DNA of 8,718 nt from an uncultured Acidobacteriota bacterium (GCA_903932385.1 CAIZGA010000049.1:1-8718); one strand, 5' to 3'; positions 1-7,169 are shown, counted from the stretch's first letter. Translations and numbers: made by a program. The notes: a model not told the origin generated them from the sequence alone.

Positions 1-585
1 AAGCACGGCACCGGTGGCCTGAACGACGGCGAGCAGTGCGGGGACGGTGATGGGGAAAAGAATCAGCGGGAGCAGAAGTTCGCGGTTGCGGGTGCGGATG
101 GAAAGCGCGGCGAAATATGTTCCGTTGATGATGAGCGCCCAGGTGCCGAGCGGCAGGATGAGAAAGAGCAGCGAGGTCTGGCCGAGCGGGTGCAGGTTGT
201 AGAAGATGGCGAAGACCGGCGCGAGGACGACTTCAATCACCGTGACGAAAATGAAGTTGGCGAAGACCTTGCCCATAAAAAGCGCGGAGGGCGAGGCGGA
301 GGTCATGCGCTGTGCATCGAGGACCTGGTTGCGCAGTTCGCGGCTCCAGCTCTGGTTGAGCGTGGTGACGATGGCGAAGAGCAGTGCGACCCATAAGATG
401 CCGCCGGCGGTGTGGCGGGTGATGTCGGGCTCGGCGGTTGGGTCAAAAGCGAAGCTGAACATGACGACAACGAGCAGGGAGAAAAACAGCATGCCGTTGA
501 TGGAGTCGCGCGAACGCCACTCGAGGCGGAGGTCTTTGCGGAGATGGAGCCAGATGGTGGAGAAGTAGACGGCGAGATCGTTCAC
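1..585 (-). CDS. ccmB: Heme exporter / cytochrome c maturation ABC permease CcmB, C-terminus cut by window edge
   Basis: Reading the minus strand from a GTG at 585 gives 195 uninterrupted codons running off the left edge, so the last residues and the stop lie outside. The family member is an integral inner-membrane subunit that works with CcmA in the cytochrome c maturation (heme handling) ABC transporter. The N-terminus carries a basic amphipathic stretch (KDLRLEWRSRDSINGM, residues 18-32) typical of CcmB. Hydrophobic segments follow at about 32-47, 63-76, 108-129, 137-160 and 171-190. The GTG start overlaps the ccmA stop (shared GTGA, 582-585), implying translational coupling. CcmB proteins are usually about 220 residues, so perhaps 25-30 are missing. 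The assignment rests on remembered family features and the ccmA neighbour. A generic ABC-2-type permease is the alternative but is less likely. Confidence 0.88.
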   Translation of the reverse strand, partial: MNDLAVYFSTIWLHLRKDLRLEWRSRDSINGMLFFSLLVVVMFSFAFDPTAEPDITRHTAGGILWVALLFAIVTTLNQSWSRELRNQVLDAQRMTSASPSALFMGKVFANFIFVTVIEVVLAPVFAIFYNLHPLGQTSLLFLILPLGTWALIINGTYFAALSIRTRNRELLLPLILFPITVPALLAVVQATGAVL

Positions 586-1274
586 TGTGCGGGCTTCTCC
601 TGACTGACGATTTCACCGGCGCGCATGGTGAGCCATGCATCGGCGATGGGCTCTGCCAGCGATGGCTGGTGGGTGGTGAGGATGATGGTCTTGGCACCGA
701 TGGCGGAGCCGCGCATGGAGCCGAGCAGGTCCACCATCTGGCCGGCGGAGTGGGCATCCATATTGGAGAAGGGTTCGTCGAGCAGGAGCAGGTCCGGCTT
801 GGCCAGCAGAACGCGGGCGAGGGCGACGCGCTGGCGCATGCCCTGAGAATACTGGCCGACCATGCGCGGCAGGGTTGGGTCAAGGCCGACGGCACGCATG
901 GAGTCTGCGGGGGAAAGGCCGATGGAGCCGGGCATCAAGGCGGCGAAGTATTCGAGATTTTCCATGCCGGAAAGTTCGTCGTAGAGCATGGTGGCGTGGC
1001 TCATGTAGCCGATGCGGGCGCGGGCTTCGTGGGGCGTTTGCCCGAAGATGGAGACGCGGCCCATGCTGGGCGAAAGCAGACCGGCGACGGTACGCAGCAG
1101 GGTGGATTTGCCGGCGCCGTTTTCTCCCACGAGGATGTGGCAACGGCCGGCGTGGAAGCGGGCCGAGACTTTACGCAGCGCGGCGAATTTTCCATAGAGG
1201 CGCGAGACCTGATGCAACTCGGCGGCGATGGAAGGATCTGGCTGGGCAGATGCGGATGTGGGACTGGAATTCAT
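582..1274 (-). CDS. ccmA: ABC transporter ATP-binding subunit CcmA (heme exporter)
   Basis: This 230-residue cytoplasmic ATPase would energise CcmB in cytochrome c maturation. All nucleotide-binding elements are visible: Walker A GENGAGKST (50-58), signature YSQGMRQR (142-149) in place of the canonical LSGGQ, Walker B LLLLDEP (162-168), D-loop SNMD (170-173) and the switch histidine H202. The Q-loop position reads YMSHATMLYDELS (90-102), with His where many ABC proteins have Gln. Both the Q-loop and the signature variant match what I recall of CcmA-like proteins outside Proteobacteria. The ATG at 1272-1274 has only a weak, very close purine run (GAGAG) upstream. A TATACT hexamer (1285-1290, minus strand) lies 10 bp before the start and could be a -10 element, without a clear -35. 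The stop overlaps the ccmB start. The Walker motifs are certain; the heme-specific role depends on the ccmB partner. Confidence 0.9.
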   Translation of the reverse strand: MNSSPTSASAQPDPSIAAELHQVSRLYGKFAALRKVSARFHAGRCHILVGENGAGKSTLLRTVAGLLSPSMGRVSIFGQTPHEARARIGYMSHATMLYDELSGMENLEYFAALMPGSIGLSPADSMRAVGLDPTLPRMVGQYSQGMRQRVALARVLLAKPDLLLLDEPFSNMDAHSAGQMVDLLGSMRGSAIGAKTIILTTHQPSLAEPIADAWLTMRAGEIVSQEKPAQ

Positions 1275-1347
1275 CTCTCATGCGAGTATAGAACTTGAGG
1301 GCGGTGCGTGGTGTGATGAAGCGCACTTCCAAAGAAAATGGTGAGCG
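1275..1347. promoter_or_regulatory. Divergent intergenic region between ccmA and the M20 peptidase gene
   Basis: These 73 bases separate two head-to-head genes, so promoters for both directions should lie here or extend into the coding ends. On the minus strand TATACT (1285-1290) resembles a -10 box placed just before ccmA, but the sequence 17 bp further up (CACCAC) is not a -35 match. On the plus strand no convincing -35/-10 pair or strong Shine-Dalgarno precedes 1348; only AAGAAAATGGTGAG gives a purine-rich lead-in. The regulatory role is inferred from geometry. Confidence 0.4.
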
Positions 1348-2805
1348 ATGAAGATTAAATTCCCTGCCGTGAAGATGGTGCGGATGATTTTGATGGGCTG
1401 TGTGGCGGCGATGAGTCTGCCGACAGTGGGCCAGAGTGTGACGGGATTGGGACAGCAGGAACGGGCCGAGGCGCGGGAGATTTTCCAGCAGCTGATTGAA
1501 ATCAACACGACGGATTCTGTGGGCAATGTGACGACAGCGGCCGAGGCGATGGCGAAGCGGCTGCGCGATGCCGGCTTCGCGAGCGAAGACGTGCAGGTGC
1601 TGGGGCCGACGGAGCGCAAGAAAAACATGGTGGCACGGTATCGCGGACGCGCGGGGAGCCGGTTGAAACCGATCCTGCTGATTGGGCATCTGGATGTTGT
1701 CGAGGCGAAGCGCGAAGACTGGACGACGGACCCGTTCCAGTTTGTGGAGAAGGACGGCTACTTCTACGGGCGCGGCACGCAGGACATGAAGGACGAAGAC
1801 GCGGCGATGATGGAGGCCTTTCTGCGGATGAAACGCGCGGGCTATGTTCCGGACCGCGACATTATTCTGGCGCTGACGGCGGACGAGGAGTTCGGCAACC
1901 AGAACGGCGTGGAGTGGCTGGTGAAGAACCATCGCGAGCTGGTGGATGCGGAGTTTGTGTTGAACCCCGACTCTGGCGGCGTGGACAGCGACCACGGCAA
2001 GCCGGTGGAGATGAGCGTGGGCGCTACGGAAAAACTCTACGCGGACTTTGCATTGACGGCCACGAATGCGGGCGGGCACAGCTCGCGGCCATCGCCGGAC
2101 AATGCCATCTACCATGTGGCGGATGCGCTGGGGCGGATTGAGAAATACAAGTTTCCGTTTGAGTTGAATGAAGTGACGCGCGCGTATTTTGCGAAGATGC
2201 AGACGCTGGTGCCGAAGGCGCAGGGCGATGCGATGCGCGGCGTACTGGAGACTCCGCCGCAGAAAAAAGCGATTGATGAGTTGTCGAAAGACAACTGGTA
2301 CAACGCGGTGATGCACACGACATGCGTGGCGACGATGATCCAGGGCGGGCACGCGTTGAATGCGTTGCCGCAGATGGCGCGGGCGAATGTGAATTGCCGC
2401 ATCCTGCCCGGGCATACGCCGGCGGAAGTGCGGGCGGAGTTGACGAAGATTGTGAACGACCCGAAGGTGACGATACAACTGGTGGACAATGGCGGGCAGC
2501 CATCGAATGCGAATGAGAACAAGATGGCGCTGCCGCCGCCACCGCTGAGTCCGACGCTGTTTGGCGCGCTGGAAGCGACAGTGCAGCAGATGTGGCCCGG
2601 GTTGCCGATTGTGCCGGACATGATGACCGGCGCGAGCGACAGCAAGTACACGGCGCAGGCCGGGATGCCGAGCTATGGGGTGGGAGGCACGGCGGTGGAC
2701 ATCACCGATGACCGCGCGCACGGCAAAGATGAACGGCTGCCGGTGGAGTCGTACTATAAAGGCGTAGAGTTTTACACGCTGCTGCTGCAACAACTGACGA
2801 AGTAG
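1348..2805 (+). CDS. Exported M20-family zinc metallopeptidase
   Basis: The 485-residue product has the full set of M20 (ArgE/DapE/CPG2/PM20D1-like) metal-site residues. These are HLD (H114, D116), D146 in GRGTQDMK, the catalytic/ligand pair E180-E181 in TADEEFG, D208 in NPDSGG and a C-terminal H458 in DRAHGKDERLP. The inserted dimerisation (lid) domain lies roughly between 220 and 350 and contains the family motif GGHSSRPSPDNAIY (242-255). The N-terminus has basic residues (MKIKFPAVKMVR) then a hydrophobic stretch to about residue 28, fitting a Sec signal peptide cleaved near GQS (28-30). The enzyme therefore probably hydrolyses peptides or N-acyl amino acids in the periplasm. Substrate cannot be told from sequence. 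A PPPPLSP run (396-402) is a small local oddity. purC begins about 45 bp downstream on the same strand, so co-transcription is plausible although the functions are unrelated. Confidence 0.9.
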   Translation: MKIKFPAVKMVRMILMGCVAAMSLPTVGQSVTGLGQQERAEAREIFQQLIEINTTDSVGNVTTAAEAMAKRLRDAGFASEDVQVLGPTERKKNMVARYRGRAGSRLKPILLIGHLDVVEAKREDWTTDPFQFVEKDGYFYGRGTQDMKDEDAAMMEAFLRMKRAGYVPDRDIILALTADEEFGNQNGVEWLVKNHRELVDAEFVLNPDSGGVDSDHGKPVEMSVGATEKLYADFALTATNAGGHSSRPSPDNAIYHVADALGRIEKYKFPFELNEVTRAYFAKMQTLVPKAQGDAMRGVLETPPQKKAIDELSKDNWYNAVMHTTCVATMIQGGHALNALPQMARANVNCRILPGHTPAEVRAELTKIVNDPKVTIQLVDNGGQPSNANENKMALPPPPLSPTLFGALEATVQQMWPGLPIVPDMMTGASDSKYTAQAGMPSYGVGGTAVDITDDRAHGKDERLPVESYYKGVEFYTLLLQQLTK

Positions 2806-2838
2806 CGCGGCGGATTAAGTTTTCCAACCAACACGATG

Positions 2839-2844
2839 AAGGAG
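2839..2844 (+). promoter_or_regulatory. Shine-Dalgarno AAGGAG that decides the purC start
   Basis: AAGGAG lies 6 bp before the GTG at 2851. The ATG at 2836 is in the same frame but overlaps this site and has no purine-rich sequence upstream (the preceding bases are TTTCCAACCAACACG). The ribosome-binding site therefore argues for initiation at GTG 2851. Confidence 0.75.
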
Positions 2845-2850
2845 TGCGTT

Positions 2851-3747
2851 GTGGCAGAGGCGCTGCTGGAAACACATTTAAGCGGGATGGCGCGGTATGC
2901 GCGGGGCAAGGTCCGTGACCTGTATGAAGTGGACGGCGGGCTGTTGTTTATTGCCACCGACCGCATTTCCGCTTTTGACCATATTTTGGGCAGCGGGATT
3001 CCCGACAAGGGAAAAGTGCTGACGCAGCTTTCACTCTTCTGGTTTGAACATCTGAAGGCGATTGTGGAGAACCACCTGATTACGGCGAAGGTGGAGGAGT
3101 ATCCCAAAGAACTGCAGGCGTACGGCGAGATGCTGCGCGGGCGGTCAATGCTGGTGAAGCGTGCGCGGATGTATCCGATAGAGTGTGTAGCGCGGGGATA
3201 TCTTTCCGGCTCGGGCTGGAAGGAATATCAGGCGACGGGCGAGGTGTGTGGCAACAGGCTGCCGGCGGGGCTGAAGGAATCGGACCGGCTGCCGGAGCCG
3301 ATCTTTACTCCGGCAACGAAGATTGAGGCCGGCGGGCATGACATCAACATAGATTTTGATGCGGCGGTGAAGGCGATCGGCGGCAAGGCGGCCGAGACGC
3401 TGCGGGACCTGACGCTGGCACTGTATCGCAAGGCGGCACAACATGCCGAAAGCTGCGGACTGATTCTGGCGGACACGAAGTTTGAGTTTGGCGTGGTGGA
3501 GGGACGGGTGGTGCTGGCCGATGAAGTCTTGACGCCGGACAGCTCGCGCTACTGGCTGCGCAGCGGGTACAAGCCGGGCGGGGCGCAACCCTCGTTCGAC
3601 AAGCAATATGTTCGGGACTACCTGGAAGAGATTGGCTGGAACAAGCAGGAACCGGCCCCGGCGCTGCCGGAAGCGGTGGTGGCGAGGACTCAAGAGAAGT
3701 ACCTCGAGGCCTACCAAAGAATTTCCGGGCGGAGTTCGCTGGAGTAG
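2851..3747 (+). CDS. purC: Phosphoribosylaminoimidazole-succinocarboxamide synthase (SAICAR synthetase)
   Basis: PurC joins CAIR and aspartate with ATP to make SAICAR in de novo purine synthesis, in the cytoplasm. From GTG 2851 the protein is 298 residues; from the ATG at 2836 it would be 303. Recognisable motifs in order (298-aa numbering) are GKVRDLYEV (19-27), TDRISAFDHI (36-45), GIPDKGKVLTQLS (49-61), YPIECVARGYLSGSGW (108-123), EPIFTPATKIEAGGHD (149-164), GLILADTKFEFG (203-214), LADEVLTPDSSRYW (222-235) and PSFDKQYVRDYL (247-258). This is the longer SAICAR synthetase form of about 300 residues (as in yeast ADE1) rather than the roughly 240-residue E. coli form. It sits between the M20 peptidase gene and cvpA. 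cvpA is a classic neighbour of purine genes in other bacteria, where it precedes purF. Product identity is very secure; only the start is open. Confidence 0.97.
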   Translation: MAEALLETHLSGMARYARGKVRDLYEVDGGLLFIATDRISAFDHILGSGIPDKGKVLTQLSLFWFEHLKAIVENHLITAKVEEYPKELQAYGEMLRGRSMLVKRARMYPIECVARGYLSGSGWKEYQATGEVCGNRLPAGLKESDRLPEPIFTPATKIEAGGHDINIDFDAAVKAIGGKAAETLRDLTLALYRKAAQHAESCGLILADTKFEFGVVEGRVVLADEVLTPDSSRYWLRSGYKPGGAQPSFDKQYVRDYLEEIGWNKQEPAPALPEAVVARTQEKYLEAYQRISGRSSLE

Positions 3748-3880
3748 GCTGGAATCGAAGGACGCTGACGTTGGCGGGCCACAGACCCAGAGAGAATCCA
3801 GCAAAGAAGATACGCGCGGACGTCACTGTAGTTTTGTATTTCTGCAATGCGCTGCGGTTCAGAAGCAGAGGAGAGAAAGT
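3748..3880 (+). other. purC-cvpA intergenic region with strong RBS
   Basis: These 133 bases hold no gene that I can support. AGAGGAGAG at 3867-3875 (core AGGAG 3869-3873, 7 bp before the ATG) is the ribosome-binding site of cvpA. A TGACGT (3766-3771) and its complement ACGTCA (3820-3825) form a widely spaced inverted pair of unclear meaning. No stem-loop with a T-run follows purC, so read-through from purC into cvpA is possible. A separate promoter in this gap cannot be ruled out. Confidence 0.5.
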
Positions 3881-4411
3881 ATGAACTGGCTGGACTGGGT
3901 GATATTGGCGATTGTTCTGGTATCGACGGTAGCCGCGCTGGGCCGCGGGATTGTGGTGGAATTGCTGTCACTGCTGGGTATGGTGATGGGGCTGGTGTTG
4001 GCGGGCAAGTATTACACCGAGGTATCGCCGCATCTGTTGATTTGGCTGAAGGTTCCGGCACTGGCGGACATGGCGGCTTTCCTGCTGATTGTGGTGGTGA
4101 CGCTGCTGCTGATGACATGGCTGGGCCATGCGCTGCATGATGTGGCCAAGTATAGCGGGATGGGATGGCTGGATTCGCTGCTGGGCGCGGTCTTTGGCCT
4201 GGTACGCGGCTTGCTGGCGGTTGCGGTGGCGCTGATGGCACTGGCGGCCTTCTGGCCGTTGACCAGCTGGACGTCGCACTCCACCCTGGCGCCGTACTTT
4301 ATGGATGCGACCAGCAAGCTGGCGATGATTACGCCGCCGGGGCTGCATGACAAGATTGATAATGGAATCTGGACGTTGAAACAGCTGTCGAACCATCACG
4401 GCTGGCGTTAG
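3881..4411 (+). CDS. cvpA: CvpA family inner-membrane protein
   Basis: The 176-residue product is very hydrophobic, with likely membrane segments at about 5-20, 24-42, 64-82 and 102-126, then a short soluble tail. The opening MNWLDWVILAIV and the motif LDSLLGAVFGLVRGLL (98-112, preceding the fourth segment) are typical of the CvpA/colicin V production family. The molecular function of that family is poorly defined; it has been linked to envelope homeostasis and, in E. coli, to colicin V export. The gene follows purC, echoing the cvpA-purF linkage known elsewhere. The start is fixed by AGGAG 7 bp upstream. The frame stays open back to 3608 inside purC, but the added 91 residues look like translated purC antiframe and are unlikely to be real. 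Confidence 0.88.
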   Translation: MNWLDWVILAIVLVSTVAALGRGIVVELLSLLGMVMGLVLAGKYYTEVSPHLLIWLKVPALADMAAFLLIVVVTLLLMTWLGHALHDVAKYSGMGWLDSLLGAVFGLVRGLLAVAVALMALAAFWPLTSWTSHSTLAPYFMDATSKLAMITPPGLHDKIDNGIWTLKQLSNHHGWR

Positions 4412-4412
4412 A

Positions 4413-4445
4413 ATTGCATTCTGGCAATAGCCCCAAAGTGTGGGG
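4413..4445 (+). other. Two small adjacent stem-loops after cvpA
   Basis: Directly after the cvpA stop come ATTGC/GCAAT arms (4413-4417 and 4424-4428, 6-base loop) and then CCCCA/TGGGG arms (4431-4435 and 4441-4445, 5-base loop). Neither is followed by a T-run, so they are not a standard intrinsic terminator. They could stabilise the 3' end of the cvpA message, act as an operator, or be chance. Confidence 0.3.
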
Positions 4446-4460
4446 TGTGTAAAGAGACAC

Positions 4461-4499
4461 TTGACTGTGATTGTGAATTCGTGATTTCAATATGAATTC
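4461..4499 (+). promoter_or_regulatory. AT-rich leader with clustered GTGAATTC-like repeats upstream of the Fis-type gene
   Basis: Within an AT-rich stretch unlike the surrounding coding DNA, GTGAATTC (4473-4480) is followed directly by GTGATTTC (4481-4488) and, three bases on, ATGAATTC (4492-4499). A partial GTGATT precedes them at 4467-4472. TTGACT at 4461-4466 resembles a -35 box but no good -10 lies 16-18 bp downstream. The position ahead of a regulator gene suggests a promoter or operator, possibly autoregulatory. This is inference. Confidence 0.4.
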
Positions 4500-4542
4500 T
4501 CTGCTAACTTTTTATTGGTAGAAAGTCTTGAAGTTGGGGATA

Positions 4543-4893
4543 ATGCTTAAGACAACGAATGGCCTTCTCCACCAGCCAACCGAGGTAAGCGTGAAACGGG
4601 AACTCGAACTATTAGTGTCACAAATGAGCGCAGGCGGCATCACCTACACCGAGGCGGTGCGGGAATTCAAGAAGCGCTACATCCTGCACGTGCTGGTGCA
4701 GAACCGCGGCAACCAATGCAAGGCTGCTACTGAGATGGGAATGCATCGCAACACCCTGAGCCGCACCATGGAAGAGCTGGGGATTGACGCGGCGCAGGTG
4801 CGCGCCGGTCTACGCGGAATGCGCAGCGGCGGCAAACGTCCGGTACGCAGCGAAGGCGTGCGTGTGAACGGCATTGCCCGGGTTGGCGCATAA
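4543..4893 (+). CDS. Small Fis-type helix-turn-helix regulator
   Basis: From ATG 4543 the protein has 116 residues. Its centre (about 47-81) is a Fis-like DNA-binding helix-turn-helix, read from NRGNQCKAATEMGMHRNTLS (54-73) followed by RTMEELGI. That pattern matches the C-terminal helices of Fis and NtrC-type regulators. No AAA+ or receiver domain is present, so it is a stand-alone DNA-binding protein, possibly nucleoid-associated or a local regulator. An amphipathic helical segment (18-46) precedes it and an Arg/Gly-rich basic tail (87-116) follows. The start is uncertain. TTG 4528 gives 121 residues. ATG 4543 has GGGG 3 bp upstream. GTG 4591 (100 residues) begins at the first part that looks conserved (VKRELELLVSQM). 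The gene is closed by a strong terminator 24 bp after its stop and lies just before the secretin gene. Confidence 0.8.
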   Translation: MLKTTNGLLHQPTEVSVKRELELLVSQMSAGGITYTEAVREFKKRYILHVLVQNRGNQCKAATEMGMHRNTLSRTMEELGIDAAQVRAGLRGMRSGGKRPVRSEGVRVNGIARVGA

Positions 4894-4917
4894 GCAGCAC
4901 GACGAATTTCAAGTTGG

Positions 4918-4951
4918 AAAAAAGTCAGGGGCAGATGCCCCTGATTTTTTT
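4918..4951. terminator. Intrinsic terminator, symmetrical enough to act in both directions
   Basis: Perfect 8-bp arms TCAGGGGC (4925-4932) and GCCCCTGA (4937-4944) enclose the loop AGAT. Seven T follow (4945-4951), and six A precede the stem at 4918-4923, so the hairpin plus U-tract also exists on the minus strand. It lies 24 bp after the Fis-type gene and 55 bp before the secretin start, insulating the two units. Confidence 0.92.
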
Positions 4952-4992
4952 GTTTGCGATGAAGGCAGTGTCCTTCCCTGCCCCGGACAGTC

Positions 4993-4998
4993 TAAAGT
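4993..4998 (+). promoter_or_regulatory. Candidate -10 element of the secretin-PASTA operon
   Basis: TAAAGT ends 8 bp before the ATG at 5007. With the terminator upstream ending at 4951, the operon promoter should fall in this 55-bp gap. The spacing would make the transcript leaderless or nearly so. No good -35 (17 bp up reads GTCCTT) was found, so support is limited. Confidence 0.3.
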
Positions 4999-5006
4999 TA
5001 AGCAGG

Positions 5007-7166
5007 ATGCAGAAAAGCAAATCCAAAACGCCGGGTGTGATGGCTACCGCTTTGATTGCGGTGGCAGTGCTGACCGCTGGCGTGGCGGCACAGACATCGA
5101 ACCAAAAACCGGGTACGACTGCGGCGGCACCGGCGGCGGCGTATTCCAAAGCTGCAAAGAAACAGCCCAGCGAAGACCAGAAGATGCATGCCGAGCAGGA
5201 CTATGTGGATGGTGCGCGGGCATTGAGCAGCGGCGACCCCACGCTGGCGGAGAAATATTTTCAACGGGCGGCGTCACTGGTGCCGGACCGGAGTGATTAT
5301 GCGCAGGCGGTAATCATCGCGCACCAGCACCGCGTGACGGCGTTGGTGCAGGCGGCGGCGCAGGCCCGGCGCAAAGGCAGGAAGGCCGAGGCGCAGAAGT
5401 TGCTGGATGAGGCCGAACAGCTGGATCCGCAGAATGAGATTGTTCAGCAGCACATGCAACTGAAGCGGTTGCCGCGCGCAAGCGACCAGACGCTGCCGGA
5501 CCGAACGGCGGCAACGAAAGTTCTGACGACGCTGGCTGAGATTCCGAAATCGGGTGCGGACAAGGGCATCATCGAAGTCCAATTCAACGGTGAGCGGCAC
5601 AGCTTCCACGAGACGGTGAACGCACGCACGATGCTGGAGCAGGTGCTGCAGAACTACGGCGTGAAGGTGGTGCTGGACGACACGGTGAACGGCCGGATGG
5701 CGCGGCTGGATGTGGACGACCTGACGGCGGAGGAAATCATCCCCGTGATGGACCGCGTGTTGGGCGTGTTTGTGGCGCCGCTGGACGAGCACACCGTGCT
5801 GGTGGGCAAGGACACCAAAGAAGCGCATGAACGGATTGATCCGGAGCTGTATGAAACGCTGTACCTGCCCGGGCTCTCGGCGGATGATTTGAAATCCATC
5901 GGGCAGATGGTGCGCGAGATTTACGGCATTCAATATGCAGCAGTGAACCCGAGCAGCCAGACGCTGAGTGTGCGCGCGACGCAGGACACGCTGGTGGCGT
6001 TGCACAAAACTCTGTATGACCTGATGGACGATGACAATGAAGTGCTGCTGGACGTAAGTCTGTACGAGATGGACAGGACCAAGACCCAGCAGACCGGGGC
6101 GCAGGCGCCGCAGCAGATTTCCATGTTCAACTTTGACAGTGAAGTGGCGCAGGTGGTGCAGGCGAACCAGTCCACCATCAACCAGGCAATTTCGAGCGGG
6201 TTGATTCAACAGGGCAACTATCTGCAGTATGCCGAACTGCTGCTGGCTGCGGGGCTGCTGAACAACACGGTCTTCGGGCAGAGCTTTGCACTCTTCGGCA
6301 ATGGATTGACGCGGACCGGCGTGACCGGCGTCTCATCAACGCTGACCATGGCGTTGAACTCGAGCGATGCGCGGATGCTGGACGATACGCAGATTCTGGT
6401 GGACAACAAACAGGCGGGAACCTTCCGCGCGGGCGAGCGATACCCGATTACGACTTCGACATTTTCCAACATGGCGTCGCAATCCAGCGTGGGCGGCGTG
6501 AGCCTGAGCGGACTGACTTCGCAACAGCTGGCGCTGCTGGGGCTGAGTAGTGCGAGCTCGTTGAGCACGGCCAGCACGCAGGTGATTCCGCAGATCCAGT
6601 ATGAAGATTTGGGCCTGACGCTGAAGACGACGCCGACGGTTTCCCGCGACGGCAACATGACGCTGCATTTTGATATGAAGCTGGAGGCGCTGGGCGGGAC
6701 ATCGATCAACAACATACCCATCCTGAACAACCGCGCCTTTTCCGGCGATGTGATGGTGCGCGAAGGCCAGAGTGCGGTGATCCTGAGCAATGTGACGCGG
6801 CAGGAGACGGGGGCCATCAGCGGCACGCCGGGGATCAGCGAGTTGCCGGGCTTTAGCGATCTGGCCAGCCGGTCCAACAACGGCAACGGGCAGACGCTGG
6901 TGATGGTGATTGTGCCGCACATGTTGCGCCACGCCGAACACACACACGCGGGCCCGATGGTGATGCTGGCCGAGCATGGTCCGCCGACGACGGTGGCTGC
7001 ACCGGTTGCTCCGGCGGCGACGCCGACAGCACCGACGACGCCGGGGGATATTTCGCAGCCGCGCACATACTTCAACGGGACAACGGTCCCCGGCAATAAT
7101 GGAAACGGCAACAACAATGGCAGCCAGGGATTTGGCGCGGGATTCAGCGCCTTCCAAAACCACTAG
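5007..7166 (+). CDS. TPR-containing secretin (type II/III secretion / type IV pilus outer-membrane pore family)
   Basis: From ATG 5007 the product has 719 residues. A signal peptide is clear: basic MQKSKSK, hydrophobic core 11-26, cleavage near GVAA-QT (28/29). An Ala/Pro/Lys linker follows, then a TPR-like helical region at about 60-155 (ALSSGDPTLAEKYFQRA; GRKAEAQKLLDEAEQLDPQN). Next come a secretin/TonB N-terminal-type domain (about 188-270, RTMLEQVLQNYGVKVVLDD) and an N1-type ring domain (about 283-345). The secretin core is about 346-642. Hallmarks there are LGLTLKTTPTV (535-545), FSGDVMVREGQSAVILSNV (578-596), GTPGISELPGFSDL (606-619) and QTLVMVIVPHMLR (629-641). A low-complexity Pro/Ala/Thr then Asn/Gly tail (659-708) ends the protein. 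It should form an oligomeric outer-membrane pore, but no ATPase, platform or pilin gene is nearby. The frame is open back to TTG 4914, but that extension runs through the terminator and would bury the signal peptide. No well-spaced Shine-Dalgarno precedes 5007. Which transport system it serves is unknown. Confidence 0.88.
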   Translation: MQKSKSKTPGVMATALIAVAVLTAGVAAQTSNQKPGTTAAAPAAAYSKAAKKQPSEDQKMHAEQDYVDGARALSSGDPTLAEKYFQRAASLVPDRSDYAQAVIIAHQHRVTALVQAAAQARRKGRKAEAQKLLDEAEQLDPQNEIVQQHMQLKRLPRASDQTLPDRTAATKVLTTLAEIPKSGADKGIIEVQFNGERHSFHETVNARTMLEQVLQNYGVKVVLDDTVNGRMARLDVDDLTAEEIIPVMDRVLGVFVAPLDEHTVLVGKDTKEAHERIDPELYETLYLPGLSADDLKSIGQMVREIYGIQYAAVNPSSQTLSVRATQDTLVALHKTLYDLMDDDNEVLLDVSLYEMDRTKTQQTGAQAPQQISMFNFDSEVAQVVQANQSTINQAISSGLIQQGNYLQYAELLLAAGLLNNTVFGQSFALFGNGLTRTGVTGVSSTLTMALNSSDARMLDDTQILVDNKQAGTFRAGERYPITTSTFSNMASQSSVGGVSLSGLTSQQLALLGLSSASSLSTASTQVIPQIQYEDLGLTLKTTPTVSRDGNMTLHFDMKLEALGGTSINNIPILNNRAFSGDVMVREGQSAVILSNVTRQETGAISGTPGISELPGFSDLASRSNNGNGQTLVMVIVPHMLRHAEHTHAGPMVMLAEHGPPTTVAAPVAPAATPTAPTTPGDISQPRTYFNGTTVPGNNGNGNNNGSQGFGAGFSAFQNH

Positions 7167-7169
7167 AGC

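Noticed and set aside
1348..1410. A lipoprotein lipobox at LMGC in the M20 peptidase leader
   Set aside because: The -2 residue is Met and the hydrophobic core continues past the Cys, so an ordinary signal peptide fits better.
1171..2793. A 540-codon open frame on the minus strand opposite the M20 peptidase gene
   Set aside because: The translation is Arg/His/Leu-rich nonsense typical of the antisense of GC-rich coding DNA, while the plus strand gives complete M20 active-site motifs.
3766..3825. TGACGT...ACGTCA inverted pair between purC and cvpA
   Set aside because: The arms are only 6 bp and 48 bp apart, which is expected by chance in this composition.
3608..3880. An upstream extension of CvpA by 91 residues
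   Set aside because: It overlaps purC out of frame, looks like non-coding translation, and a good RBS sits directly before ATG 3881.
4914..5006. An N-terminal extension of the secretin from TTG 4914
   Set aside because: It would be translated through the terminator hairpin and would move the signal peptide 31 residues inward.
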